Assembly (NCBI GenBank): GCA_963749485.1
Contig: CAVVMV010000009.1
Coordinates: forward strand, 43,716 to 107,715
Length of the DNA stretch: 64,000 nucleotides
Source: JAZGGS01 sp963749485
GTDB lineage: Bacteria > Bacteroidota > Ignavibacteria > Ignavibacteriales > Ignavibacteriaceae
Direction: 5' to 3'
Position 1 is the first letter of the stretch. Every line of letters begins with the position of its first letter. This document shows, one piece after another, positions 10,727 through 22,466 of this stretch. Under the pieces are notes generated by a model. It had not been told where the DNA came from. It did not search any database and worked only from the letters and a program-made list of their open reading frames with translations. Made by a program: the position numbers and the translations under genes.

Positions 10727-12883
10727 TTATTTTAACAATACCATCTTCTTAGTTTCAACAAAATTACCTGCACGTAACTGGTAAAAATAAATCCCGCTTG
10801 ATAATTCGTAAATTACTGCAATTCTAAATTCAACTTCATATTTTCCTGCTGGTTTTTCTTCATTAACAAGTGTTGCAACTTCTTTTCCTAAAACATCATA
10901 AACTTTAAGTGTAACAAAACTTAATTCTTGCCTGCCGGCAGGCAGGTCTGGTATTTGGTATTTAATTGTTGTACTTGGGTTAAATGGATTTGGGTAATTT
11001 TGAGAGAGTGAAAATGCTATGGGAAGTTGATAATCTTCATTTTGTAAATCAGTTGTTATTCCTCCGCCATCCTTTGTATGTAAAATGGTCCCTTGTCTTC
11101 CAACTATCCATCCATTATATCGATCTGTAAAGTAAAGAGAGGTAAGCCAATTTGTAGTTCCACTTATCTGGAATCGCCAATTATCTCCGCCATCAGTTGT
11201 TTTTAGAATTTTGCCTAACCAACTCACTGCCCAGCCTGTCTTCTGGTCAACAAAAAAAAACATCTCTCAGGTGATTTGTTGTCCTGCTATTTTGTATTAT
11301 CCAATCATCACCACCATTTGTTGTTTTGAAAATCTTACCATAAGACCCGACTATCCAGCCCATATTAGCGTCAACAAAATCGATTGAGAGCAGTTGGTTA
11401 TCAGGAATAGTACTTTGAATAAACCAACTTTCACCCCCATTTATTGTTTTATAAATTGTACTGTTATCAAAATCGATTCCATTTACCCATCCGGTATCAA
11501 TGCTAATAAAATCCAATGAAAATAGATAATCAGATGTATTTAGCGTTATCCACCAATTGCTGCCACCATTTGTAGTTTTAAGTACGTAATTTTCTGAATT
11601 TGAATATCCTCCTGCCACCCAACCCGTATCTTCATTTAAAAAATTGATGGAGTTCCAAGGAACATCAACAGCTGGTGTTTTTTCTTCCCAGCTCTCTCCA
11701 CTATCGGTTGTTTTTATAATAACATTTGGATACCTACCAGCAATCCAGCCGGTATTGTTATTCACAAAATGAGCAGCCGTAAAATGTTTATAAGAACCAG
11801 TTCCCTTGACATTCCAGCTGTACCCTGAATTTGTAGTTGATAATACATTCTGATAGCCAATAACCCATCCTGTAACACTATCTGTAAATTGAGTATATAT
11901 AAAATCATCATACAATCCAGATTGAATTATCCAATTTTCTCCTTCATTAGTAGTTTTCAGGATTGAACCCTCTGAACCTATAATCCAACCATTATTACTG
12001 TTTACAAAACTAACGGAATTAAGAAATTCAATTCCCGCATAAAATATATTTTCCCAATTATCACCACCATCTGTCGTGTGCAAAACGAATCCACCCATTC
12101 CAACTGCCCACCCCTTGCTACTATCTGTGAAATGAATGGAATTTAGCGTATAGGTTGCGTTATTTTGCTGTTCTGTCCAATTCATTCCACCATCACTGGT
12201 TCTAAGTATCAATCCACCTCCAGATTCCATTCCTGCAATCCAGCCATTATTATCATCTGTAAAGTAAATTGATTCTAACCTAACTTGCCCCATAAATTGG
12301 TTAATCCAATTTACTCCACCATCAGTAGTTCGCAGAATTATGCAATCGTAAAAATCTCTTCCTATTGCCCAGCCATTTATACTACTATTAAAGCAAACTG
12401 ATTTTAAATCAAAACTAGTTCCACTTACCTGATCAACCAATCTTCACCTCCATTTGTAGTATGCAAAATTGTACCATTATCTCCAACGGCCCAGCCATTA
12501 CTATTATCAGTAAAGTACACAGACATTAAAATCATCAGTCAATCCACTTATTTGATTGGACCAATTCTATCCTCCACTTGTTGTATACAATATGAGTCCG
12601 TCATCCCCAAAATCCAACCAGTGACTCCCATCAATAAAATGCACTGATCTTAAATCTAAATTTGTTCCACTAGATTGTTCTATCCAGTCAGTTCCCCCGT
12701 TTCCAGTGAAGAGTATTAAGCCATCATCTCCCACAATCCAACCATTTATGCTATCAACACAAAACAAATGAGTTTAGTTGATGAGGAATCAGATTATTTT
12801 GTGAAAACCATCCATCTTGTGCATTTATTGGGATGATAAGTTAAAAGGAGAGATAAACCGAGAAGATGAATTGATGATTTCAT
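10727..12883 (-). CDS. T9SS-exported Ycf48/BNR-like propeller protein (frameshifted)
   Basis: About 715 aa after repair. The signal peptide starts at the ATG ending at 12883 (MKSSIHLLGLSLLLT). Roughly a dozen repeats of the form 'FxDxxxGWxxGxxGxIxxTxxGGxxW' follow, the Ycf48/BNR-type beta-propeller unit. The C-terminus is a type IX sorting tail: SQNYPNPFNPST, KVYDVLGKEVATLVNEE, SGIYFYQLRAGNFVETKKMVLLK. Such proteins are secreted and often surface attached; the ligand is unknown. Indels lie near 11255, 12435, 12530 and 12770. A GC palindrome inserts the residues DLPAGRQ into the tail domain. It is convergent with pdaD, with only 4 bp between the stops. Confidence 0.9.
10927..10946. repeat. GC-rich palindromic element inside a coding region
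   Basis: The sequence cttg-cctgccggcaggcagg is nearly self-complementary and stands out from the AT-rich surroundings. It lies in frame in the T9SS tail of the propeller protein. It interrupts the usual string TIKYQIP-ELSFVTLKVYD with DLPAGRQ. Related copies are at 60536-60555, 60962-61001, 62337-62356 and, degenerate, 63803-63822. Confidence 0.8.
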
Positions 12884-12941
12884 AATTAACCTCTTAAGAA
12901 GTTCACTATAAACTTAGAAAATTATGAGATGAGAGTAAATA

Positions 12942-14327
12942 CTATTTGCGAGAAAATAAACCGACAAGATGAATTAAGAATGCAAAAAACAAACCAACCA
13001 GCATTGGTTCAACTTCATTTATAAAAGGAGTGTTTGCAAACTCACCTCTAACAAAATACCAGGTTGTACTTGTAACCAATGCAGCAATCATTTCAATTAA
13101 AATAAATTTATTCTCAATCCTTATTTTTGGATAGTAAGCGCTTATAACAGGAAGTATAATTGCAGGAATAAAAAGTGAACCTATCGTGTACCATATTTCA
13201 ATTACGGAAGGAATTAAGTAAGCAAGAAGAATTGCCAGCAGACCGGATATTATTAAACCAATAATTGTATAAGTTTTTAATTTCTTTTCATCGTGCTGTG
13301 GATTTATTCTGAAAATAAAATCTCTGCCGATTGTTGTTCCGCTTAAAAATAAAAAGCTGTTTAATGTTGAAAGTATTGTTGCAAAAAGTGCTGCATAAAA
13401 AACTCCTTTTAAACCAACCGGTAAAACTTGTTCGGCAAGTAATGGAAATGCAAGAACGGGATTTACTAAATCTGGTAAAACCGCCTTTGAAAATAAACCG
13501 GTTGCAGTTGTTAGAAAATCAAATAAAGCCCAGAAGAAAATTGAAATGATAATTCCTTTTACTGCAACGTTTCCTGTTTTAGCTGCATAACATCTTTGAT
13601 GAAATCCCGGATCTGCAAATGTCCATAATGCAATCAAAAACCAGATGATGATAAAAGTGGGAGACATTCCTCCTGTAATATTAAGATGATTTTCCGGAAG
13701 AGAAGATGAAAGAAATTCAACTGAACCGAATGATTCGGCAGAAAAAATAACAATAAGAATAAATCCTATAAACATCACAAAAAACTGCAAAGCATCAGCA
13801 TAAACATTTGCCCTGAATCCGCCTTTAATTAAATACGCAACGGAAATAATTAAAGAGATGAAAAGTGATAACACAATATTTATATCGAGCAGTAAAGAGA
13901 GTAAGCTTGCGCTCATAAGTAAATATGGAGCGGGAGAAACGAGAACGAACACTACTATTGCAGAAAGCAGACCAACTTTTTTTCCGTAAACTTCTGTTAG
14001 TTTATCAGGAATTGTAAAGAGTGATGCTTTCCTTATCTTTTTAGCAAAGAAGAGTGCAAAAAGAAGAGCAAAAATATAGTAAGGAAATCCCTGTGTGAAC
14101 CAGCTAACAATTCCGTAACGATAAGTAAACTCCCCTACTCCTAATATTCCGCCGTACCAGGTGGAAACGTTTGTAAGGACAAAAAGAAACAAACCAACTT
14201 TACGGCCTGATAAAAGATAATCATCCGCATCACTTCCTGTTTTTCTTCCGGTATAAAAACCAATAAATAAAATCGAAGCGAAGAAAAGCAGGATAATTAA
14301 TATATCAGTCGAAGCTAAAGAGATCAT
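12942..14327 (-). CDS. Sodium:solute symporter (SSS family), candidate thiamine transporter
   Basis: 461 aa and intact, with about 12-13 predicted membrane helices. SSS wording includes GFYTGRKTGSDADDYLLSGRKVG near the N-terminus and the TM2 region STWYGGILGVGEFTYRYG. The start overlaps the end of the thiamine pyrophosphokinase gene by 23 bp, and the operon is headed by a TPP riboswitch and a TonB receptor. From this context I infer import of thiamine or a precursor across the inner membrane, filling the place PnuT holds in related operons. SSS proteins carry many substrates, so specificity rests on context only. Confidence 0.85.
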   Translation of the reverse strand: MISLASTDILIILLFFASILFIGFYTGRKTGSDADDYLLSGRKVGLFLFVLTNVSTWYGGILGVGEFTYRYGIVSWFTQGFPYYIFALLFALFFAKKIRKASLFTIPDKLTEVYGKKVGLLSAIVVFVLVSPAPYLLMSASLLSLLLDINIVLSLFISLIISVAYLIKGGFRANVYADALQFFVMFIGFILIVIFSAESFGSVEFLSSSLPENHLNITGGMSPTFIIIWFLIALWTFADPGFHQRCYAAKTGNVAVKGIIISIFFWALFDFLTTATGLFSKAVLPDLVNPVLAFPLLAEQVLPVGLKGVFYAALFATILSTLNSFLFLSGTTIGRDFIFRINPQHDEKKLKTYTIIGLIISGLLAILLAYLIPSVIEIWYTIGSLFIPAIILPVISAYYPKIRIENKFILIEMIAALVTSTTWYFVRGEFANTPFINEVEPMLVGLFFAFLIHLVGLFSRK

Positions 14328-14972
14328 GCTTTCTCATTGTGTTAAAATCTCTGATTATAAAAATAATTCCGTTTGAATATTGATAGACTGCAATAAGTTT
14401 GAAGTTGCTGATATTGCTTGTGCTTTCTTTTTCACCAAAAGGAAGTGATATATTCTTTAACGGATATTTTAATCCCTTTGAAGTAATTTTTGTTTTTTTA
14501 TCAAATCCATAAAGTGAAATTGTTTCACCTTTAAATGTTTTTAATTCCTGTTTGCCTGTGTAAGGCTTTAGATAGGAATTTTCTGCAACTAATGAAATAT
14601 TTATTTGATTAAAGAACTTAAGTACTATTCCAAGGTTACAGAAAGTGTGATCCAAACGGTTACCAGTAACTCCAACTAACAGCGCTTCTTTAAATTTATT
14701 TTTTATAGCAAACTTCAAACATTTTTCAACATCGGTATCATTTTGCCTTTTATAATTAATTATTGTTGATTTTGTTTTAAATTTATTCAGAACAGCTTTA
14801 TCTGCATGAATCAAGATCACCAATTATGTAATCAGGAGTTAATCCTAATTTTAAAGCAGAGTTTGCACCACCATCTGCACAGATCAATGTTTCATAATCC
14901 ATTCTTTTGAAAGAAAGTAATTACATTTTTGCGTGGTGGTTTACCGTTTGCAAGTATTATACATTTTTTCAT
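14305..14972 (-). CDS. thiN: Thiamine pyrophosphokinase (frameshifted)
   Basis: The ATG ending at 14972 gives MKKCIILANGKPP. After an indel near 14900 it continues YETLICADGGANSALKLGL and DYIIGDLDS, the substrate and metal site of the family. After a second indel near 14820 come YKRQNDTDVEKCLKFA (DxTD motif) and GVTGNRLDHTFCNLG, then a C-terminal beta domain. About 220 aa, normal for ThiN/Thi80. It transfers pyrophosphate from ATP to thiamine to form TPP. It lies 20 bp after the TonB receptor and overlaps the transporter, so all three share the TPP-controlled transcript. Confidence 0.92.
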
Positions 14973-14991
14973 ATTATTTGAAGAGTGACAC

Positions 14992-17510
14992 TTATAAGTC
15001 CTCATACCTTTGAATTCCAGCCAGCCAATTTCTTTCTGCAGCAGGAAAAAATTCTTTACCAATTGCATACGCTGAATATAAGTTATCAAAAATATTATTT
15101 ACCTGTAAATAAACTTTCCAGGGAGTTTGCGAATTAATAAACGGAAATTCATAGCTTGCAAAAAAATCTGAAACAAAATATGCTTCGTTTACATTATCAG
15201 AATAATCTATAAACCCGGGAAACTGGTTTAAGATAATTTCTCAAGTTATTATCATAATTATCTGAAAAGAATTCTCCAACATACTTACCTGTTAATCTAA
15301 AATATAAACCATGATCATTATAAGTAACACCAAAGTTTGCAAGAAAATCAGGGAAGCCGCTTATTCTGTTTCCATCAAGTTCAATAAAATTATCCGCATC
15401 AATAAAAAACTTTCCTTCTTCAATTGTGTTGCGGCTTACGGTTGCATTTCCAAACAATTCAATTCTATCATTAAACAGTTTAATTATTGCACTAAGTTCT
15501 GCTCCGAGATGAACTGTTTTATCCACGTTACCTGTAATCGGCTGCCCAAATCTATCAACCTGACCCTTCTTAACAATTTCATCATTAAAGAGCATATAGA
15601 AAAAGTTCAAAGTAAATGAGTAATCTTCATCATTTAACGATGCACCAAATTCAAAATCATTCATCGTTTCAGGTTTTGTAAGAGGTTTATCAAAATTATA
15701 TGTTCCATCAGGATTAAGTTCAAACTGTGGAACTTCTCCTCCACTCGATTCTGCTGCATCATAATATTCTTTTAATCTTGGTTCGCGTGAAACTCTTGCA
15801 AAAGAAAAATATAAATTAAATCTGTTCTGCAGGTTTATAATTTATTCCAACTCTTGGATTTAAGAATAGATTATTTACACTAAAATCGTGTTCCTACATA
15901 TTTTTCATCGTTCAGTTTATAGTTATGATAAGCTAGTTGAAATTCACCCAAGAACATTAATATTATCATTTAAGTTATAAGATTCGTGAACAAAAGCGCT
16001 TGCAATATCCTTCCCTCCTCTGTAAAAGTAATATCTGTATTCTTTTGTAACTCCTGGCGGAAGATTCTCAGCATAATTAATACTTCCCCAGTGAATTGAA
16101 TTATGTTTTCTTAATTCTGCACCAAAAAATAACACACCATTTGTCATGTTCAAGACTAAATCGTGGGAATCCATCCATATTGTGTATTTTCAACTTTTGC
16201 ACGAATTAGTGCATTAGTTGGAACAAAGCTTGTATCAAATCCATTTTCTCTTAATCTAAAATAATCATTGTAAAATACAGACCATGAACCATCGAAATCA
16301 AAAAAGCCATCTCCCAGCAGAATAAAAAGAGCTGAGTTGAATTTTAAATTATTACTTACCTGCCAATCATTTAATAATTCAAAATGAGGCTGTGAAAAAT
16401 TTTCTATCTCTTCAGGTCTTCTATCAAGCGTATAAGTGTAACCGTTTTCATCAGCTTCCCAATAAGAATAATTTGCTCTACGAAGAATTTTATCTTTTAC
16501 TGCAAACTTTGCTACTCCGGTATAACCTAATCCATCAGCAATTGGTCCACCATAAAAATTAAACTGTGTTGTAAAATTTTTATCATACCTTACTGCAGAA
16601 AGATAGTAGGAATTAAAATCAACCCAGGTTAGATTTTTATAACCTGAGCTTAAAATCTTTCCAAGCTTTGCATAAACAGAATACTTATTATCGATTAATC
16701 CACTTGAAAAAGCAGCAGAATATTTTCTTGTAACATAAGAACCATACGATGCTGAAAGTTCCAGCTTTGGTTTATTAGAAAATGATGAGGTAATAAGATT
16801 TATTGATCCGCCGATTGCAGGATAACCGAACACTCCTGAACCCGCTCCTCTTTGAACCTGGATCAATTCTGTGCTTGCAAGAAGATCGGGAAAATCTAAC
16901 CAGTAAACATTATGATCTTCAGGATCGTTTTGTGGAATTCCATTAATTGAAACTGTAATTCTTCTTTGATCAAATCCGCGAATGCTTAAATAATTATAAC
17001 CAATTCCGTTTCCGCTTTCGGAATAAAAAGTTGTTGATGGAAGATCGCTCAGGTATTTTGGAATATCATAAACAGTGTAATTTTTTTCAATATCTTTTTG
17101 CTTTATCTGATCGAAAGCAAGCGGAGTAATTCCCTGCTTGCCAACAGTTGCTTCAACAAGTACAGTTTGTGAAGGAATAATTTTACTATCAAGATAGAAA
17201 AGATAAAAAACGCCTCCATCAGAAGTTGGAGTTGATGGAATATTATTTAATTCAGTAATTGTGATACTTCTTGTTTCAAATCCAACATAGCTTATAATTA
17301 ATTTATCGGATGATTTATACTTCAGCAAAAAGTTTGAACTCACCATTTTTATCTGTGGTAGTGCCCTTAGTGGTTTCAGATATCAGCGTAATATTTGCAT
17401 CCTGCAAACCGCTTGCTGGTTTCTCTGTCAACTACTTTCCCCCAGATTGTAATCTGCTGAGCAATAGCAGAAAAATTTAAACATAAAAAAAGAACGATTA
17501 AGATTTTCAT
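14992..17510 (-). CDS. TonB-dependent receptor, probable thiamine outer-membrane receptor (frameshifted)
   Basis: Signal peptide at 17510 (MKILIVLFLCLNFSAIAQ), a carboxypeptidase-regulatory-like domain, a plug (SIRGFDQRRITVSINGIPQN; QVQRGAGSGVFGYPAIGGSI) and a 22-strand-type barrel ending NWLAGIQRYEDL. About 830 aa after repair of indels near 17400, 17345, 16165, 15930, 15835 and 15225. It is the first gene after the TPP riboswitch and is followed by thiamine pyrophosphokinase and a transporter. The role as an outer-membrane receptor for thiamine compounds (like OMR1 described in Bacteroidetes thiamine regulons) is inferred from this context. Confidence 0.9.
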
Positions 17511-17527
17511 TTCTTACCTCTCAAAAA

Positions 17528-17552
17528 ATAAAAAAGCCGTTGGATAACGGCT
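17528..17552 (-). terminator. Riboswitch-associated intrinsic terminator
   Basis: On the minus strand agccgtta-tcca-acggct forms a short hairpin followed directly by six T residues, about 18 bp before the TonB-receptor ATG and just after the TPP aptamer. The left arm repeats the AGCCGTTA at the 5' edge of the aptamer. That suggests mutually exclusive pairings and transcription attenuation when TPP is bound. Confidence 0.75.
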
Positions 17553-17570
17553 AAAATCATAAACGCTCTT

Positions 17571-17661
17571 AGCCCGTTTCCCTACGCTGGCATTATCCAG
17601 ATCAGGTTAAAGGGTATTATCTCAGTCATCCCAAGGTTTGGGTATAACACCCCTAACGGCT
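17571..17661 (-). promoter_or_regulatory. TPP riboswitch (THI element)
   Basis: The minus strand carries the conserved THI-box strings in order: GGGGTG near the 5' end, CTGAGATAATACCC, then ACCTGATCTGGATAATGCC and AGCGTAGGGAA. The 5' arm AGCCGTTAGGGG pairs with the 3' arm AAACGGGCT to close P1. TPP binding would shut off the downstream TonB receptor, thiN and transporter genes. The match to the consensus is nearly complete. Confidence 0.97.
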
Positions 17662-17728
17662 TAACAAAATTATATGTAAAAAGAACTAGTTAAATTTCTC
17701 AACAAAATTAAAAAACATTAAAACAAAA

Positions 17729-20683
17729 TCAAATGACTTTTAATTTCTGACCGGCTTTAATATTACTATTTGATAGTTTATTAAGTGATTTAAGTTTTTG
17801 TATTGTTGTGTTATACTTTTTGGCAATCGAATAAAGTGATTCTCCCCTGCTTACAAGATGATATTCTGAATTATTCCCGGAAGTATTATTCTTTCAGTGC
17901 CTTTTTTAATTTTAAGCTGCTTACCGGCAATTATCTTGTTACCGGAAATGTTATTCCATTCTCTTAATGAAGCAATCGAAACTTTGTATTTTTCAGCTAT
18001 CTGGCTAAGTGTTTCTCCTTTTTTTACAGTATGATAAGTATAACCACTGGATGTTTTCTTTGTAGTAGTATTTGTTTTACTTGAACTAGTATAAATCTTT
18101 ATAGTTTTACCTGCAATTATTTTATTGCCGGAAATATTATTCCATTTTCTTAAATCGGATACGGAAACGTTATGCATCTCCGCAATCTGTCCTATTGAAT
18201 CACCTTTTTTAATTTTATAATTAACTACTTTACCGGTTTTATTAGTTGTTGTATTCCCGGTAGGATTTGTATTAGGACCAGCATTTGAATAGATCTTTAA
18301 AGTTTTACCTGCAATTATTTTATTGCTGGATAAATTGTTCCATTTTTTAAGATTGGCGACCGAAACTTTATACTTTTCTGCAATCTGCCCAATGGCATCA
18401 CCTTTCTTTATCTTATAATAACTAACATTCGATTCATTACCGGAATTGTTTTCAACAACTGATGTAACAGGGTCGTCGGAATAAATTTTTAGAGTTTGCC
18501 CGGCAATTATCTTGTTGCTCCTTAAACCATTCCATTTTCTTATCATCCTTGTGGTAACATCATACATTTCAGCAATTTCACCAATCGTATCACCGCGCCT
18601 TACTTTGTACCTGTAAAGATTGCTGTTTGGGTTGGTCCTTGTATTTTCTTTTGAAGTGTAACCATGATAGAACCATCAGTATAAATTTTTAATTTCTTAC
18701 CGGCTATTATTTTATTGCCCGACATATTATTCCACTGTTTAATTGCTGCAATACTTACGCCGTATTTTCTTGAGATGTAACCAAGGTTTTGCCCCCTTTG
18801 AATTTTATGATATAAAAACGTTTCATTCGATTCATCAGTATTAAGGTTCGGGGCTTTCTCTTCTATCTTTGTTCTTTTATCAATGCTTGCATAATAATCT
18901 TTATTTTCTTCAGGCACGTAAACAGATAAATCCTGTCCAACCATTATTGTAGTTGTGTAAGGAATGTTATTCCAGTTTCTAACATCACTTACCCTAACAT
19001 TAAACAAATCGGCAATTCCAAGTAAGCTGTCATCTTTCTTAACTTTATAGCTAACAGCAACTAATCCTGCAGGAATTACAGGAGTTACAGTGCCAATAAT
19101 TTCCATTTCATCTTCAAGATTTTCAGTAACCACATCAGTTTCATTTACATCTTCATTTGAAGTTATAAGTGTTTGTTCAGTTTTTGTATCGTCTAGTTTC
19201 CCCGTTTAATGTATTGTATGGCGAAACATAATTTTCATCCGTTTTGTTTACATCTTCTTCTGCAAGAACAACATCTGTATTGTATGAATAATTATTTTCT
19301 TCAGGATTAACAAGCACAGGAATTCTTAAATGAACTCCTGTATATAATTTAGATTTAGTAGAAATATTATTTGCATCAGCAAGATCGTAAACGGTTACAC
19401 CGTATTTGCTTGCAATTTTTGTAAGATTTTCTCCTTTCCTGACTGTATGAACAAGGTAAGTTCTGCGTGCAGATTCGGGAATATTTTTTATAAGCTCTGC
19501 AAACTGTTCCATCGATCCTTTAGGAATTTTAAGCGGGTAACCGCCTTCAAATTCAGGAGGTGTGCTAAGTTGAGTTAATTCAGGATTTAAACTTTTTAAT
19601 GTTTCAAGATCTGTGGAAGCACAGCCGGAAAGAAATTCTAGATCGATTGCTCCGGGAACTTTATAAACTTCATACTCATCAGGTTTTTCTAATTGATAAT
19701 CTGTAAAACCGTAAGCTTCCGGATCCATTGCAATCATACAAACTGCAATATATTGCGGTACGTAGTTTCTTGTTTCGCGTGGAAGATATTTTCTTATTCC
19801 CCAAAAAGTGTATTTACCAGATTTGCGAATTGCTCTTTTAACTCTACCTTCACCTGAATTGTATGCAGCCAGCACAAGGTACCAATCACCCAAAGAATCA
19901 TAAAGATCCTTCATATGTTTAGCTGCTGCTCTTGTAGATTTTAAAGGATCTCTTCTTTCATCAAAATAAAAACCTGTTTTCAGGTCATATATTTTTCCTG
20001 TAGATTTAATAAACTGCCATAACCCAACAGCGCTTGCCCATGATCGTGCAGTAGGATTAAGTCCGCTCTCCATCATACTTAAATAAACAAGCTGGCGCGG
20101 AATTCCTTCTTCATAAAATATTTTTGTCATCATCGGAAAGTACTTGCCGGAACGTTCCAGCCAGCTTTCCATAACATGGCTTGCTTTGCCGCTAAAGTAT
20201 GTAAGATATTGTTCTACATATTCATTTACTTCAAGTGGAATTTCAGCAGGAATAATATTCGTGTTTTCAATCTCAACATCATCAAGCAAATCTATTTGCG
20301 GAACAGATTCTTTAAGCCATTCATCAAGTGCTGCAAAGGATACACCTTCCGGAAGTTCAGGCAACCCATCAACAAATCCTTTATAATCTTCCTTTATTGC
20401 TGTTCCCAGTTCGAGATAAGCTTCATTATCATCAATACCGGGATAGTAGCTTAAATTAGTAATAATCCTCAAAGCAGATTCATAGTTTTCAACTGCTTCT
20501 TTAATACTGTTTGCTTCCTGCTTGTTAAGAGCGGAAATGTAGTGCTGCCTTGCCTGTTCAAGCATTTCAGTAACAATACCGCTGCGGTTAAATTGCTGTG
20601 GTGGTTTCTTTTTTGGTAATTTCTTTATTACCGCTGCAGGAAAAGAATAAAAATAAAGAAATAATAGCAATAACAATCTTCAT
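17729..20683 (-). CDS. mltD: MltD-like lytic transglycosylase lipoprotein with eight LysM repeats (frameshifted)
   Basis: The ATG ending at 20683 gives MKIVIAIISLFLFFSC, a lipoprotein signal with the lipobox Cys. After an indel near 20600 come a helical region and an SLT domain (YLSMMESGLNP with the catalytic Glu; SAVGLWQFIKSTG; AAYNSGEGRV). A serial array of LysM modules follows, several ending WNNISGNKIIAGKxLKIY. I count eight LysM units, the last ending GQKLKVI at 17729. Further indels lie near 19175, 18600 and 17860. It would cleave peptidoglycan from the outer membrane. Eight repeats is more than usual for MltD, and the similarity of the middle units suggests recent tandem amplification. 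Confidence 0.9.
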
Positions 20684-20809
20684 AGGAATGCACTCATAAT
20701 ATATTATCAAATTATTATTTCACTGTTAATTTAAGATTTGTAATCATTTTTATCAAGTGATAAATTAAATAAATTCTATAACCGATTATTTTTTAAGAAG
20801 TTAGAATTT

Positions 20810-22356
20810 CTATAAAGGAATATTACCGTGTTTCTTCTTAGGATTAGTATCAACTTTCGTGCGAAGCAAGTTAAATGCATTTACTAGCTTTATTTTAGTA
20901 TCCCGCGGTGCAATCACATCATCTACGTAACCTCGTTCGGCAGTAATGTAAGGATTTGCAAATTTTTCTATATACTCTGCCAGTTTTTTCTCAACTTCTT
21001 TTTCAGGATCTTTTGCTTTGGCTATTTCTTTTTTAAAGATGATTTCCACTGCACCTTTTGGTCCCATTACAGCAATTTCTGCAGAAGGCCAGGCGTAATT
21101 AAAATCTCCGCGTATATGTTTTGAGTTCATCACATCGTAAGCGCCGCCGTATGCTTTCCGTGTAATAACTGTAACTTTTGGAACTGTAGCTTCACTGAAT
21201 GCAAAAAGAAGTTTTGCACCGTGGCGAATAATTCCATTCCACTCCTGCTCTGTTCCAGGTAAGAAACCGGGAACATCAACAAGTACAAGCATTGGAATAT
21301 TAAATGCATCGCAAAATCTTACAAACCTTGCAGCTTTAGTTGATGAATTAATATCAAGAACACCTGCTAAAACCTGCGGTTGATTAGCAATTATTCCAAC
21401 TGCCATTCCTCCTAAATGTAGCAAAATCCACAAATAATATTTTCAGCATAGTTTGCATGAACTTCAAAAAAATCATTATCATCTACAAGAAGATTTATCA
21501 CTTCCTTCATATCGTATGGTTTATTTGGATTATCAGGAATGATATCATCCAGCTTTGGTTCTGGTTCAAGTTTATTAAAATCAAATTCTTTTTCTGGAGA
21601 TTTATCCCTGTAATTAAGCGGAAGAAACCTGATAAGTTTTTTTACATTAAGAAGAGTTTCAATTTCATTATCAAAAGCAAAATGTGCAACACCGCTTTTT
21701 GAAGAGTGAGTTTCTGCTCCTCCGAGGTCTTCAAAACTTACATCTTCGTGGGTTACGGTTTTTACAACATTAGGACCCGTTACAAACATATGGCTTGTAT
21801 TCTTCACCATAAAAATAAAATCGGTTATTGCGGGTGAATAAACAGCACCGCCTGCGCAAGGACCAAGTACAACAGAAATTTGCGGTACAACACCGGAAGC
21901 AAGTGTGTTAAGTAGAAATATATCTGCATAACCGCCAAGAGAAACAACACCTTCCTGTATGCGTGCACCGCCGGAATCATTTAATCCAACAACAGGTATT
22001 CCGGCTTTCATTGCCATCTTCATAACTTTAACAATTTTTTCTGCGTGTGCTTCAGAAAGTGAACCGCCGAACACTGTAAAATCCTGGCTGAAAAGTGCAA
22101 TTGGTCTTCCATCAATTTTAGCAAAACCGGTTACAACTCCATCGCCGGGATAATTTTGTTTATCCAAACCAAAATCTTTTGCACGGTGTTTTACAAACAT
22201 ATCGAGTTCATCAAAACTGCCTTCATCCACAAGCAGTTCAATTCTTTCGCGTGCAGTTAGTTTTCCTTTATCGTGCTGGCTTTTAATTCTTTTTTCGCCG
22301 CCGCCAAGTTTTGCAGTTTCTCTTAAATCGGATAGTTTTTTTAGTTTCTTTTTCAT
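20810..22356 (-). CDS. Acyl-CoA carboxylase carboxyltransferase subunit (propionyl/acetyl/methylmalonyl type; one indel)
   Basis: About 515 aa. ARERIELLVDEGSFDELD, GDGVVTGFAKIDGRP, GLNDSGGARIQEGV and GPCAGGAVYSPAITDF form the N-terminal crotonase-like half. DVPGFLPGTEQEWNGIIRHGAKLL and YGGAYDVMNSKHIRGDF form the C-terminal half. The frame breaks near 21420, where IICGF(ARI)GG joins the two halves. This family includes PccB, AccD5-like and MmdA proteins, which cannot be told apart from this subunit alone; no biotin carboxylase or BCCP gene is adjacent. I chose the ATG at 22356 because AGGGA precedes it; a GTG at 22383 is an alternative. Confidence 0.9.
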
Positions 22357-22466
22357 TTTAATTGATCCCTGGGGAATAGACACTTAAAAATATTTTTACA
22401 CTTATGTAAAGATAGGAATGAATTGGTTTTGGGAACAGTAAATTTTGAAAAATATCTCTCATCTTT

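Noticed and set aside
10727..12883. Ycf48-like repeats as a sign of photosynthesis
   Set aside because: These GW-rich propeller units are common in secreted proteins of many bacteria, and the T9SS tail shows export; no photosystem gene is present.
15311..15619. Plus-strand open frame opposite the TonB receptor
   Set aside because: Antisense to conserved barrel sequence, with no ribosome binding site or recognisable domain.
17729..19130. Regularly spaced repeats that could be mistaken for a CRISPR array
   Set aside because: The repeats are coding LysM modules of about 150-200 bp with no short identical repeat or unique spacers, and no cas genes are present.
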